DNA of 64,000 bases from Thalassia testudinum (taxonomy: Eukaryota; Streptophyta; Magnoliopsida; Alismatales; Hydrocharitaceae), in NCBI GenBank assembly GCA_037157565.1, contig JAZHRO010000063.1, forward strand, positions 155,484,501-155,548,500, in the 5' to 3' direction. The translations under genes were made by a program, and so were the position numbers. Below, piece by piece: positions 35,332-46,397 of this stretch. Under the pieces are notes generated by a model. The model did no database searches. It was not told the origin of the DNA and was given only the letters and a program-made list of their open reading frames with translations. The number at the start of each line of letters is the position of its first letter. The stretch's first letter is position 1.

Positions 35332-37230
35332 ATGCTAGGAAGGTCATTGAATCCCTGATTGGAAGGACCACTAGAGTATTCTAGGAGGCATAGATTGGAT
35401 TTTGGCCAAATTAATCCTATGGCCGATCAACAGCCTCCTCTGCCTCAGAATTCATAGGAGGAATTTCGAAGGTAGCTGGAACAAATCCAGAGAATGCAAG
35501 AATGGTTCTAGAGAATGCAGGGCACTCATCCCATGAAGGATTTTTATGATCCTTCAAATTACGGGGAACGTCCCAGTGTCCAAAATCCTGCCGGAGACGT
35601 AGAAATCAAGCCCCAGGTGTTAAGCCTGATCAAACATTACCATGGGCTTGGCTCTGAAGACCCATTTCAGCACTTGGAGGACTTGACCACTTTGGTCCAG
35701 ACCACCAAGGCACGAAACGTGAATGAAAAGCAAATGATCATGAGGCTCTTCCCCCACTCTCTTAGGGATAAAGTAGCTCATTGGTACAGGACTATAGGAT
35801 AACTAATTGCAACTCGGAATGAGTTGAAGTTGTTCTTTTTGAAGAAATTCTTCCCTGTCGAACGTACCAATGCTTTGAGACTGGCAATCACTACCTTTAC
35901 CTAGTGGCTGGGGAAGCAGTTTCATGTGGCCTAGGAGCGATTCCAGGACCTATTACGAAGGTCTCCACACCATGAGGTGCCAAAATGGCAACTCGTGCAT
36001 ATCTTCTACCATGGGTTGACTGGGCATCTCAGAAATCATGTGGACACTTCTTGCAGACGCAATTTCCTCAACAAACACGCAGATAGAGTGCACAATTTGT
36101 TTGAGGAAATGAGCAAGAATTTGATCAATCATGCCTCCGTGGATACTTTTAACCGGTCCCAGCAGCCCAGATCAAATGTAAATGAAGTCCACAACTCTCA
36201 TTCATTCGATATAGAATTGATTTGTAATAAACTTGATAAGGTGGACTTGGTTGCTAAGAGAATGGAGAAGTGAATGGCTGGAAATTCAATGAACTCTAGA
36301 TCCACTCAATCCCAAAATTTGGGTTCCATTCGTCGCGAGCTCCGTCTAGACGGGAGTTCATGAATCAACTTGATGCAGCTCAACCTATGAGCCAGCATTA
36401 TTTGGAGCCCCACATGTTCCAAACTAGGGCCTTTGATCCTAGTTTCTCTAATCCTTCCCTTTCTTTCTCTCCACCCTCACCCTATGAGGATGTTTGTGCT
36501 ATGCAAGAGAACATTAGATCCAACCCCTACTCCAATGCTTATAATCCGGGTTGGAGAAACCGCCCTAACTTCTCCAGGAAAAACCCAGGGCAACTGACCC
36601 AATTCCGACCCAGCAACTATGTTCTGCAATGACCAATGGGTCAGGGTCATGTTTATACTCATTTGCCCTCGAATCAAGTCAATCAGCCAACTTGGAATGC
36701 TCATCAACCTGTAGGGCAGGCTGATTTGAATCGACAAATGGTAGAAATGCAAGGATCTATGCTCCAGCTCATGCAGCAAATGAAAACCTTGTTGGACAAC
36801 TTGCAAATCGGGCTCATAGTTAACTTTCAACCTGGATCTCTACCATCCCAACCCATACCCAACCCATGAAATATCTTGAATCCAGGCAACCAAGCCCATG
36901 GGTACAGAAATCAGAGGGACCCACACGCACATGCTCAGGTGGTTGAGCAGGGTCCTTCCTCTTCTTCTTCCTCTTCTGCAAATCAACAATTCTTGGCTAA
37001 TAAAGCCCCTCCAATCTTTCCTAACCGTCCCCAAGACCCAAACTCGTATGCATCTGCAAATTCTGTTACCTTGAGGAGTGGTAAACAAACTCAGGATCCA
37101 CAACCACACTGTTCTGATTTACCGAATCCTAAAGAACATGAGGAGAGAAAGGAGAACTCTGGAGAAGAAATCAAGGCTCCGGAACCTGATTTCAAAGATC
37201 CGACTCATGTTCCTTCTCCTGAAGCCTTGA
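35332..37230 (+). pseudogene. gag: T7 gag
   Basis: The start at 35332 (M-L-G-R-S-L-N-P) aligns with T6 gag. Early stops occur near 35356, 35455 and 35473; the capsid region is open at 35515-35802 (MKDFYDPSNYGE, LGSEDPFQHLEDLTT, MRLFPHSLRDKVAHWYRT). LRNHVDTSC (about 36030) and NPGWRNRPNFS (about 36545) follow, then the GSLPSQP and VTLRSGKQTQD tail. A frameshift near 36340 and stops near 36630 and 36867 break it. No zinc knuckle is present. It is the most complete gag in the window, together with T6. Confidence 0.88.
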
Positions 37231-38020
37231 TCAGATCAAGGAAGAAGTTTGTTGATAGTAATGAGGAGCTTCTGAACATTTTTAAGAATGTTGAGAGTAA
37301 TATCCCACTCCTTGACGATATCAAGCATATATTGGCTTACGCGAAATTTTTAAAGGATTTATGTACACAGAAGCATAAGTCGAGGGAATCTGTTCCGAGG
37401 AAGGTGGTACTCTCCGTGCAGGCTAGTTCCGTTATCCTGCACCACCTCTCTCAGAAAAAGAGAGATCCAAGTGCTCTGTTGATTTCTTATGTCATGGGAG
37501 ATTACACTTTTGATAGAGCACTGCTAGATCTGGGTGCATCCATCAACCTAATTCTGACTTCTCTTTATGAGAAGTTTGGATTAGGTGAACTTTGGCCGAC
37601 TTCAGTAACGCTGCAGTTAGTAGACCATTCAGTCACAAATTTGCAAGGCGTTGTTGAAGATGTTACTATTAAGGTTAAGGTTTTCTATTTTCCTATAGAT
37701 TTCCTTGTCGTTGACATGGATGTACCTGAAAATCTAAGGAACATGCCCATCATTCTGGGGCATCGGTTCCTGGCTACCGCTAAGGCCAACATTAACTGTG
37801 AAAGCAGTAGCATGGAAATCGCCTTTGGGGATCAACGAATGAAATTGGATATTTTTAAGGCAATTAATAAATTTGAGGATTGTGGATTTATCGAGGAACT
37901 TGAGGACAATAATGTGAATATTGAAGCTTGTATGATGGTTTCTGCAATTGAAAGTTCCTCCTTTAATGATGAATTGGACCCGCAACCCTCCATGGCAGAC
38001 CCGCCATCTTCTGAAGAGGT
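37231..38020 (+). pseudogene. T7 aspartic protease
   Basis: The segment is in a frame open from 36876 to 38342, continuous with the gag tail and the RT start. NEELLNIFKNVESNIPLL leads without a stop into the protease, whose D-L-G-A-S (about 37527-37541) is intact. Several family-conserved positions differ (LILTSLYEKFGLGELW; ILGHRFLATAKA). With 488 open codons this is the longest surviving piece of gag-pol in the window, which fits T7 being the innermost insertion. Downstream RT has stops, so the polyprotein is not made in full. Confidence 0.87.
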
Positions 38021-39640
38021 TATTGATTTTGTTCACTCTCAACCTCTTCCTCTTAATAAGTCATCAGCATCTTCCTTACCTTCCATCATCAACCCGCCCC
38101 AGCTTGAACTGAAACCATTACCTGAGAATTTGAAATATCAATTATTGGGACCACACAAGATGCTCCCTGTGATTATCAGTGCTAAATTAACAAAGGAGGA
38201 GAAGATTAAATTGATTAAGGTCCTAAAGGAACACAAGGAGGCAATTGGTTGGACCATTCATGACCTTAGGGGGATTGAGCCATCTTACTGCAATCATAGA
38301 ATATTTTTGGAAGATGGATCTCGCCCTTCTCGCCAGATGTAGAGGAGATTAAATCCAAATATGCAAGAAGTGGTCAGGAAGGAGATTATTAAGTGGCTCA
38401 ATTGAGGAATCATTTATCCGATCTCTAATAGTCCCTGGGTAAGTCCTGTGCAGATTATTCCCAGGAAAGCTGGGATTACCATTGTGACTAATGAGAAAGG
38501 AGAATCTGTCACAACTCATTCAGCTTCCTCTTGGAGGGTTTGTATCGATTACAGGAAGCTGAACACGGCCACGAAAAAGGATCATTTCCCTCTTCCTTTC
38601 ATTGATCAAATCTTGGAAAGATTAGCCAGGCAGAAGTACTTCTGTTTTCTTAATGGCTACTCAGGACACAACCAAGTTCCTATCCATCTCGAGGATCAGG
38701 AAAAAACTACTTTCACCTATCCCTATGGAACCTTTGCTTTCCGTAGGATGACATTCGGTTTATGCAATGCACCTACGACTTTTCAAAGGTGTATGTTAGC
38801 CATATTCTCTGACATGGTGGGAGAGTTTATGGAAGTCTTCATGGATGATTTCTCTATTTTTGGAGAATCGTTTGACTCTTGTCTAGGTAATCTTGAAATG
38901 ATTCTTAAATGATGCATCAAAACAAGATTGGTCCTTAGTTGGGAAAAGAGTCATTTCATGACACAAGAAGGCATCATCTTGGGTCATGTAATCTCTGAAC
39001 AGGGAATTGAAGTGGATAAAGCTAAGGTTGATGCTATCGCTAAACTTCCTCCTCCCACATCTGTTAAACAAATTCGATCATTTCTTAGTCATGTGGGATT
39101 CTATAGAAGATACATCAAATACTTCTCGAAGGTTGCTCGTCCTTTGAGCAATCTTCTCGCCAAAGAAACGTCATTTGATTTCGACGAATCATGCCGTAAG
39201 GCATTTGGTTTTCTCAAAACGGTAGTCACTTGTGCTTCAGTGCTGCAACCACCGGTTTGGACAGCCCCTTTTGAGATCATGACCAATGCTTTTGATTATG
39301 CGGTCGGGGCTATTTTGGGTCAGAAAGTTGACAGGAAGCCCACTGTCATCTACTATGCAAGTAAAACTCTAGACAAGGTCCAGAGGAATTACACTGTTAC
39401 TGAGAAGGAATTACTAGCCGTAGTATTTGCTTTGGAGAAATTAAGAGCTTATCTCTTAGGGTCTCATGCCATTATTTATACCGACCACTCGGCCTTGAGA
39501 CATATCTTGGCCAAAAAGGATGCCAAACCCCAGCTTATTCGTTGGATTCTTCTGCTTCAAGAATTTGATCTTGAAATCAAGGATAAATCCAGGGTATAGA
39601 ATGTGGTGGCGGATCATTTGTCGAGACTTCTGAGTGAATC
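38021..39640 (+). pseudogene. T7 reverse transcriptase and RNase H
   Basis: RT motifs in frame: AIGWTIHDLRGIEPSYCNHRIF (38240), TAG in place of the Gln codon of QRRLNPNM (38340), TGA at 38403-38405, then CIDYRKLN, FCFLNGYSGHNQV (the D of LDGYS is N), FMDDFSIFG (about 38839) and a TGA at 38910. RNase H follows: [15 protein letters not shown] has N for the first catalytic Asp (T6 and T4 have D), [15 protein letters not shown] and [12 protein letters not shown] are kept, and a TAG at 39597 precedes VVADHLSRL. Both enzymes carry lost catalytic or motif residues. Confidence 0.88.
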
Positions 39641-41388
39641 CTCTCATCCAGACATCCCAATTGCTGATACTTTTCCATATGAAACCATCCTTACTGTTTC
39701 AGGTGTCCAAACCCCATGGTTTGCTGACATTGTTAATTATTTGGCCATTGGTCAAATCCCCCAGGATTGGACCAAGCAACAATGGGATAAACTCAAATCT
39801 GAGGCCAAATAGTACTTCTAGGAGGACCCTGAACTATACCGCATCGGCTCTGATCAGATTACTCGCTGATGTGTTCCAGAGAATGAATTCAACAATATAC
39901 TCTAGTTCTGCCATGCATCTGCGTATGGTGGACACTTCTCCGGGAAAAAGACGGCTGCAAAAGTTTTACAATCTGGATTCTATTAGCCGTCCTTATTCAA
40001 GGATGCCTAGGATTTCTCAAGGTCGTGTTCCCGATGCTAGGCACTCAGGAGCATAATTAAGAGAGATATGATGCCCCTAAACCCAATTCTTCCTATTGAC
40101 GTGGTTTGCTAACATTGTTAATTATTTGGCCATTGGTCAAATCCCCCAGGATTGGACCAAGCAACAACGGGATAAACTCAAATCTAAGGCCAAATATTAC
40201 TTCTAGGAGGACCCTGAACTGTACCACATCAGCTCTGATCAGAGTATTCACCGATGTGTTCCGAAGAACGAATTCAATAGTATACTCTAGTTCTACCATG
40301 CATCTACGTGTGGTGGACACTTCTCCAGGAAAAAGAGGGCTACAAAAATTTTGTAATCTAGATTCTATTGGCCATATTTATTCAAGGATGCCCAGGATTT
40401 CTCAAGGTCGTGTTCCCGATGCCAGGCACTCGGGAGCATAACTAAGAGAGATATGATGCCCCTAAACCCAATTCTTCCTACTGAAATCTTCAATGTTTGC
40501 GGCATCGATTTCATGGGACCCTTCCTTCCTTCATTTAGACATCAGTACATTCTCATCGTTGTTGATTACGTGTCTAAATGGATTGAGGCGATTCCCACCC
40601 GAACCAATGACCACAAGGTGGTCATCGATTTTGTCAAGAAGAACATCTTCAGTAGGTTCGAGATTCCGAGGGCCATCATCAGTGATGGTGACACTCATTT
40701 CATTAACGCTTAGTTCCGTAATTTGCTGGCTAAATACGGGGTTAATCACCGAATATCCACACCTTACCATCCCCAGACAAATGGACAGGCTGAGATCTCC
40801 AATCAAGAGATCAAGAATATTTTGTAGAAAACAGTTAGGCCTGATCGCAAAGACTGGAGTCAAAAGCTTGAGGACGCTCTTTGGGCCTACCATATGGCAT
40901 ATAAAATGCCCATCGACATGTCTCCATTACGTCTGGTGTATGGAAAGGCATGCCATTTACCTGTAGAGATTGAATGTAGGGCAAGCTAGGCAATCAAGCA
41001 ATGCAATCTAGATCTGAGTTTAGCTAGGAAGACCAGGAAACTCCAATTATCTGAGTTGGAGGAGCTTAGAAATGATGCATATAAGAATGTCAAGATCTAC
41101 AAGGCTCGGACCAAAGCTATACATGACCAATTGATTTCCCACAAGAGCTTTGAGCTGAACCAGAAGGTGTGGCTATTCGATTCTCAACTTAAGCTCTTTC
41201 CCGACAAACTTAGGTCGAAATGGAACGGCCCATTCAGTATCGACCAGATTTTTCCAAACAGAGCTATTTAGATCTCTAACTCGAAGACAGGTAATTCATT
41301 CAAAGTCAACGGTCAACGTATGAAACCTATTATTGATCGTACTCTTCCAGAACCTGTCTCAGACACGATTGCTCAAGCCATGTTGTGA
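39641..41388 (+). pseudogene. T7 integrase with internal tandem duplication
   Basis: The N-terminal zinc-binding part is present twice because of a 385-bp tandem duplication (39718-40484). Both copies carry TAG for Trp in the Y-F-W-E-D-P region. The core follows the second copy: CGIDFMGPF (40499), ISDGDTHF (about 40679), [12 protein letters not shown] (the Glu kept), TAG/stop codons near 40711 and 40825, and LKLFPDKLRSKWNGPF (about 41188-41235). All three catalytic acids are present, but the duplication and stops rule out function. Confidence 0.87.
39718..40484 (+). repeat. 385-bp tandem duplication in T7 integrase
   Basis: GGTTTGCT(G/A)ACATTGTTAA at 39718 recurs at 40103, and CCCAATTCTTCCTA at 40082 recurs at 40467, giving a constant 385-bp offset. 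The copies differ at scattered sites, so the duplication is not an assembly echo and is not very recent. Confidence 0.92.
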
Positions 41389-42804
41389 CTTCTTTGGCTA
41401 GACTTCGCCTAGCTGACGGCATTAAACTCAGCAGTTGTACATATGACTCAGAGCTGACCCGAGCTTCATATTTAGGTGATATCTTCCATACTCTACCCTT
41501 CCTTTCATGCCTCGTTTTCTCAATGTGGACATTGCATCAGCTAGGCATGGGGGGGTGGATTCATTTTTGAATCATTTTGTCAGCTCTGCGAAATTCTTGT
41601 AAATTTTATTTCTCTTCTTATATATATTAAAAAAAATTGAATTAGGGAGGAATACTTGGACATTAGGACTTTTCAATCTTAGGAAATATTACATTAGGAT
41701 CTGAACACAAAGACCCTTTAAGTCTTTAGGCGTAATCAGCCCGGGTATCCACTAAAATGTAGATTTGCTTTTCGAGTCCTCACCATCTTTAATTCTATTG
41801 TAATGTGATTAAATAAGTTTGGGTGATAAGTACACGACTTATCAACCTGCCCTCTGATTTGAGGGAACTTTAAGTCTAAAGCATCTACACACTATCTTTC
41901 CACTGACTTGTTGATTGGCGGTTTTAACAGAAATTGGGTAGCTAATGAACCTTCTAGGGTGATATGGCTGACAAGTTATCATGGGTAACAACCCATAGGT
42001 AGGTTATCCAGAGCCCAGTCACTGGACCATTCTCTTCTTACTACCTTTAGGTAATTCTTAGACTAGGGAAACCACCTACTTAAAAAAAAAAGAAACAGAA
42101 AGTCAAAAAGAAAAGAAAAGGAAAAGGAGAAAAGAAAAAAAGAAAACAAAAGAAATAAGCCACACTTCGTCGCACGAGTATGGCTGGCAAATTTTTGGTG
42201 GTAATAGCTCATCAACCGATTGTCCAGAACCCAGCTAAAGAAATGCACTAAAAATTCCCAAAACACTTAGGAAGAAGCGGAGAAGTAGAATAAACCTGGG
42301 AGATATACACTGGATTCACCTTTGTGTTGACCCCATAAAAATAAAAGTAGGGAGAAAGCTACCGGTCGTACAGATACACCTTTTGGCAGAACTCTCTTTT
42401 TAAGGTCACCTAGAGGTGTAGAAACCCAAAGTCCATTCTAATTGTCGATCAACGAATCTATCACATTCACAATAAGATGCTTAGAACTTAGGATTCTCAT
42501 CAAATCTTGGGTGGGTTGAATGGTCGTAGAAAGCCACTCTTTAACCCTAAACTAAAAAATAAATAAATAAATTAGAAAAGAAGAAAAAGAGAAAAAGAAA
42601 TTTTTCTTTGAATAAGGCGAGGGCTTGAGGCGGTCTGCATTTTGGCAGATACCCGGGTGCTGTTGTGTCTTTGAAAGTTCAGATCCTGAGTAAAAAAAAT
42701 TTCTTAATGTTGAAAATAACTTATGCCCAAGTAATCCAACCTAATTCTTTTATAAATAGCATGTAGTTTTTGCTAGGGACTAGAAAAAGATAGGGATGGG
42801 GGTG
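41389..42804 (+). mobile_element. T7 3' non-coding region
   Basis: No gene is present. The order is: GCTGACGGCATTAAACTCAGC (41411-41431), CAATGTGGACATTG with GGCATGGGGGGGTGG (41521-41557), AATTGGGTAGCTAATGAAC (41932-41950), double repeats at 41962-42020 and 42178-42235 around an A/G-rich run, a GGGTGGGTTGAATGGTCGTAG block, and the hairpin/polypurine tract at about 42771-42804 (GGGATGGGGGTG). Confidence 0.85.
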
Positions 42805-43321
42805 TGATATGCATACATCTGATTAACCAAAAATGTCTATTAATGCATGTTCTTAGTGTCACATTAGCATAATATATTGCAAATAGTGCATAACATGCAT
42901 AATCATGCATTTAGATTAAGTTCTAAAAATTGTACAGTAATTGTCTCCTTTTTATGGTCAAGGACAAGGCGACTCTTTATTGGGCCTCAGATCAAAGATC
43001 CAACCGTACGGATTTTATCAGGGCGACGATTGGAGTTCAACGACTCCAAGATCACCCTAATCGGACATCTGTAGCACCAGATAGAGACCGAGGAACCCTA
43101 AAGATCAAGGGCCAAGATGGTGTTAATCCGCACCTCAAACGACAAATCCAACCACACGAATGGATTTGGATGAAAATCGATTCAATCCGATACCCATGGC
43201 ACCATCCACAATACTCAGAAGATGGATGGCCAAGATGGTGCCATGTGGCGCCATCTCAGTCGCCCAACCAGCCACAAGGAACCGCAGCTGCCTTTCCTTC
43301 CTCACCCGCTCGCTCGATCTC

Positions 43322-43347
43322 GACCGTTGGATGCTCATCCAACGGTC
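43322..43347 (+). repeat. Perfect 12-bp inverted repeat in T7 U3
   Basis: Arms GACCGTTGGATG and CATCCAACGGTC are separated by CT. T5 has nearly the same element at about 52915-52940 and T6 a 9-bp version (26255-26276; degraded in the 3' copy at about 48211-48232), so the sequence is conserved across LTR families. Confidence 0.85.
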
Positions 43348-43715
43348 ACGAAGCCACGAGCACAAAACAAGCACGCTACACAAAAAGCGCCTGCAGCGCG
43401 TTGGTCGAGTGCACTATGCGAGAAGAGAAGACGCACATTCAAGCCGCAGGCGCTTCAAATTGGAAAGCATGCGAGTGGGTGCCCGAGAAAGCGAAGCCGT
43501 GCCATGGAGATCGTGCAGTGCTGAGCGGCCGATAGCACCCACGCGTGATCAGACACGCGGCGCTGATGCGAGGTCACATGCGGGTGCGCTGCACAAGCGG
43601 GGATTATTTAAGCCATCTGATCTCCTGATCGGATGGCTGTAAGCGCGCGGACGTGTGCGTGCATTGCACGACATGGAGGCGAGGAGGCACGTGGCGCACG
43701 CACATGAAGGCCACG

Positions 43716-43760
43716 TTCAGGACTTTAGTGAGGGATTTATCCGTCACTAAAGGTCCTGAA
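43716..43760 (+). repeat. 45-bp hairpin in T7 U3 just upstream of the TATA box
   Basis: Arms of about 21 bp (starting TTCAGGAC and ending GTCCTGAA) surround a short TTA loop, with one indel and one mismatch. The 5' LTR has the copy at 33360-33404. It lies about 50 bp before the TATA box. Confidence 0.8.
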
Positions 43761-43809
43761 TTAATGTTTTTCAAATTGTAATGACCAAAATGCCCCCACT
43801 CCTTGCAAC

Positions 43810-43817
43810 TATAAAAG
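43810..43817 (+). promoter_or_regulatory. TATA box of T7 3' LTR
   Basis: CAACTATAAAAGGAGACCCCC. The 5' LTR has TATAAGAG at the same place. Confidence 0.7.
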
Positions 43818-44472
43818 GAGACCCCCTCCATACGAATTTCTCATCCCTTCCTTCTCTTCTCTCCCTCTCTAAAGCTGAAGAGAAGCTTGTCCCACACCCG
43901 GGATGCTCCTCAAGAGATAAAATCAAATTTTCACCCCCATTCCGAAAGCGAATCCCACGATGATGACGACGTGCTGCCTCGTTCTCATTCCTCCTACTCC
44001 AACCTCCTTCTTCCCGCTCCTTCCCTTATCTTCCAGGCATCATCTCGTCTGGCTCGTCCTCCAAGCAATCATTACGGAGGATAACTTCTCTCTCCCATTC
44101 CTTTTTCCTACTTTCTAGAGTAGAATTTTCCTGCTTTCTAGTTGTAATAGTTTTCCTGCTTTCTAGTGTAATTTCTTGCTTTCTTAGATATACAAACATT
44201 TTGCAACTTCAAGTGGATGTTTTCTCTCTCTCTCTCTCTCTCTTTCTCTGATTGTTTATATTGATTCCTTTGCATTGTAATTACTCCGCTCTTTAAGCAA
44301 AAACAAAAAAATATAATTACGAATTTTCATCGATGTAGCCTCCCTATGTTCGACCAGGGATTTCTATTCCTGTATAAATTTTATTTGTTAAACCCAAGTT
44401 CTTTGCAATTCAAACTACAACGACAGGTTTTTAAAATCAAATCTAATAGCGTAGTCCTCCAACGTTTCAACA

Positions 44473-45020
44473 ACTCTTTCCTTGGGCATGTGGGTTTTAC
44501 AGAAGATTCATTAAGGATTTCTCAAAGGTTGCTCGACCCTTGAGTAACCTTCTGGCCAAAGACACGCCGTTCGAGTTTGATGAATCATGCCGTAAGGCAT
44601 TTAATTGATTAAAATGCCAGTCACCTGTGCCTCGTTATTGCAACCACCGGTCTGGACAGCCCCATTTGGGATTATGGCTGACGCATTTAATTATGCCGTG
44701 GGGCTGTCTTGGGTTAAAAGATTAAGAAAAAACACTCTATGATTTACTACGCTAGCAAGACTCTGGACGAGGCCCAAAGGAACTACACCGTTATTGAAAA
44801 AGAATTGCTAGCCGTAGTTTTTACTTTAAAAAAATTAAAAGCATATCTGTTAGGTTCTCGTGTCATCATCTATATCGACCACTCGGCCTTGAAACATCTC
44901 TTGGCCAAAAAGGATGCCAAACCTCAGCTTATTCGCTGGATTCTACTTTTTCGAGAGTTCGATCTTGAAATCAGGGATAAAGCCGGGGCACAAAATGTAG
45001 TGTTAGATCACCTCTCGAGA
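44473..45020 (+). pseudogene. T6 RT connection and RNase H, right part
   Basis: The reading resumes directly after T7 with the S-F-L-G-H-V-G-F motif that T3 and T7 have next to the P-P-T-S-V-K-Q-I block at 32423, which proves one split gene. One base is lost near 44497 and further indels occur near 44620-44720. RNase H is readable from [15 protein letters not shown] (44741) through EKELLAVVF and YIDHSALKHLL to VVLDHLSR (A to L in ADHLSR). Confidence 0.87.
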
Positions 45021-46397
45021 ATCCTAATTGATTCTCCTCATTCGAATGTCCCAATCTCTGATACATTTCCATATGAGACTATCCTCACAGTCTTGGGTAT
45101 CCGAACCCCCTGGTTTGTGGATATTGTCAATTATTTGGTTGTTGGTCAAATCCCCCAAGATTGGACCAAACAATAATAGGATAGACTTGTGTCTGAGGCC
45201 AAAGAATATTTTTGGGATGATCTCGAGCTGTACTGCATCAGCATAGACCAGATTATTCGTCAATGCATCCCGGAAATCGAGTTCCATAGCATACTTGAGT
45301 TTTGTTACACATCTACGTGTGGTTGACACTTTTCTAGGAAAAAGACTGTCGCAAAAATCTTGCAATCTGGATTCTATTGGCCGTCGTTATTTAAGGATGC
45401 CCAGGAATTCTCAAAGTCATGCACCCGATGCCAGACACTCAGGAACATGTCTAAGAGAGATATGATGCCCCTGAATCCAATTCTTTCTGTCGAAATTTTT
45501 GACATTAGGGGTATCGACTTTATGGGACCCTTCCCTCCTTCATTTGGACACTAGTATATTCTAGTCGCTGTTGGTTACGTGTCCAAGTGGATTGAGGTAA
45601 TTCCCACTCGAACCAATGACCACAAGGTGGCCATCGATTTTGTGAAGAAAAATATCTTCAGTCTGTTTGGGGTTCCTAGGGCAATTATCAGTGATGGTGG
45701 CACATATTTCACTCATGCCCAGTTTTAGAATTTACTGGGGAAATACAGGGTGAACCATCGGATTTCCACACCTTACCACCCTCAGACGAACAGACAGGCT
45801 AAGGTCTCCAATTGGGAGATCAAGAACATTCTGCAGAAAACCATTAGGCTTGATCGGAAGGACTGGACCCAAAAGCTAGATGATGCTCTTTGGGCCTACT
45901 GTATGGCATACAAAACGCCCATCGGTATGTCACCATTCCATCTGGTGTTTAGTAAGGCGTGTCACTTACCCATAGAACTTGAACACCGGGCATTTTGGGC
46001 CATCAGGAAATGTAATGTGGACCTTGAGTTGGCCGGGAAAACCAAGAAACTCCAACTATCTGAGTTGGAGGAGCTTCGTAATGATGCTTATGAAAATGCC
46101 AGAATTTATAAGGCAAGAACCAAAGCTCTCCATGACCAGATGATTTCACATAAGAGCTTTGAGCTGAACCAGAAGGTCTAGCTTTTCGATTCTCGATTGA
46201 AGCTTTTCCCTAAAAAACTCAGGTCAAAGTGGAACGACCCATTTGTTATTGAGTGGATTTTCCCTAATGGGGCCGTTGAAATCTTCGACACAAAGATGGG
46301 TAATATTTTCAAAGTCAATGGACAACATCTCAAACCCTTTGTTGACCTTGTGCTCCTTGAACCCATCTCAGATAAGGTTGCCCTTACCCTACCTTGA
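45021..46397 (+). pseudogene. T6 integrase
   Basis: The zinc-binding part has Tyr for the first His and a TGA before the second His (45325), with the Cys pair kept (SCTRC). The core has RGIDFMGPF (W to R), ISDGGTYF, and at the catalytic Glu N-R-Q-A-K-V-S-N, so Glu is Lys. Stops occur at 45174, 45552, 45726 and 46179. The C-terminal LKLFPKKLRSKWNDPF block is at 46199-46245. The frame is constant over more than 1.3 kb, so decay was mainly by substitution. Confidence 0.88.

Larger units (their letters stand above)
32424..44472 (+). mobile_element. T7: complete Athila-type retrotransposon nested in T6
   Basis: Two similar LTRs (32424-34087 and 42805-44472) enclose a primer binding site, leader, gag, protease, RT, RNase H, integrase with a 385-bp duplication, a 3' non-coding region and a polypurine tract. 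The total is 12.05 kb. The flanks TCTCC (left) and ACTCT (right) share only CTC, so a clean target duplication is not seen; later mutation is the simplest explanation, since the flanks are consecutive parts of the T6 RT. Confidence 0.9.
42805..44472 (+). mobile_element. T7 3' LTR
   Basis: 1668 bp starting TGATATGCATAC and ending ...CGTTTCAACA. It keeps TATAAAAG (43810-43817), has two long hairpins (43322-43347 and 43716-43760) and a degenerate region (about 43390-43450) in the place where T5 has its tRNA-like module. Compared with the 5' LTR there are numerous substitutions and a short duplication near 44130-44170. Confidence 0.9.

Noticed and set aside
36477..37109. Minus-strand frames of 89-117 codons opposite T7 gag
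   Set aside because: They are shadows of the gag coding frame on the opposite strand, with no independent features.
32419..44477. A target duplication for T7
   Set aside because: The flanks TCTCC and ACTCT share only CTC, so I do not call a duplication, although insertion into the T6 RT region is clear from the split reading frame.
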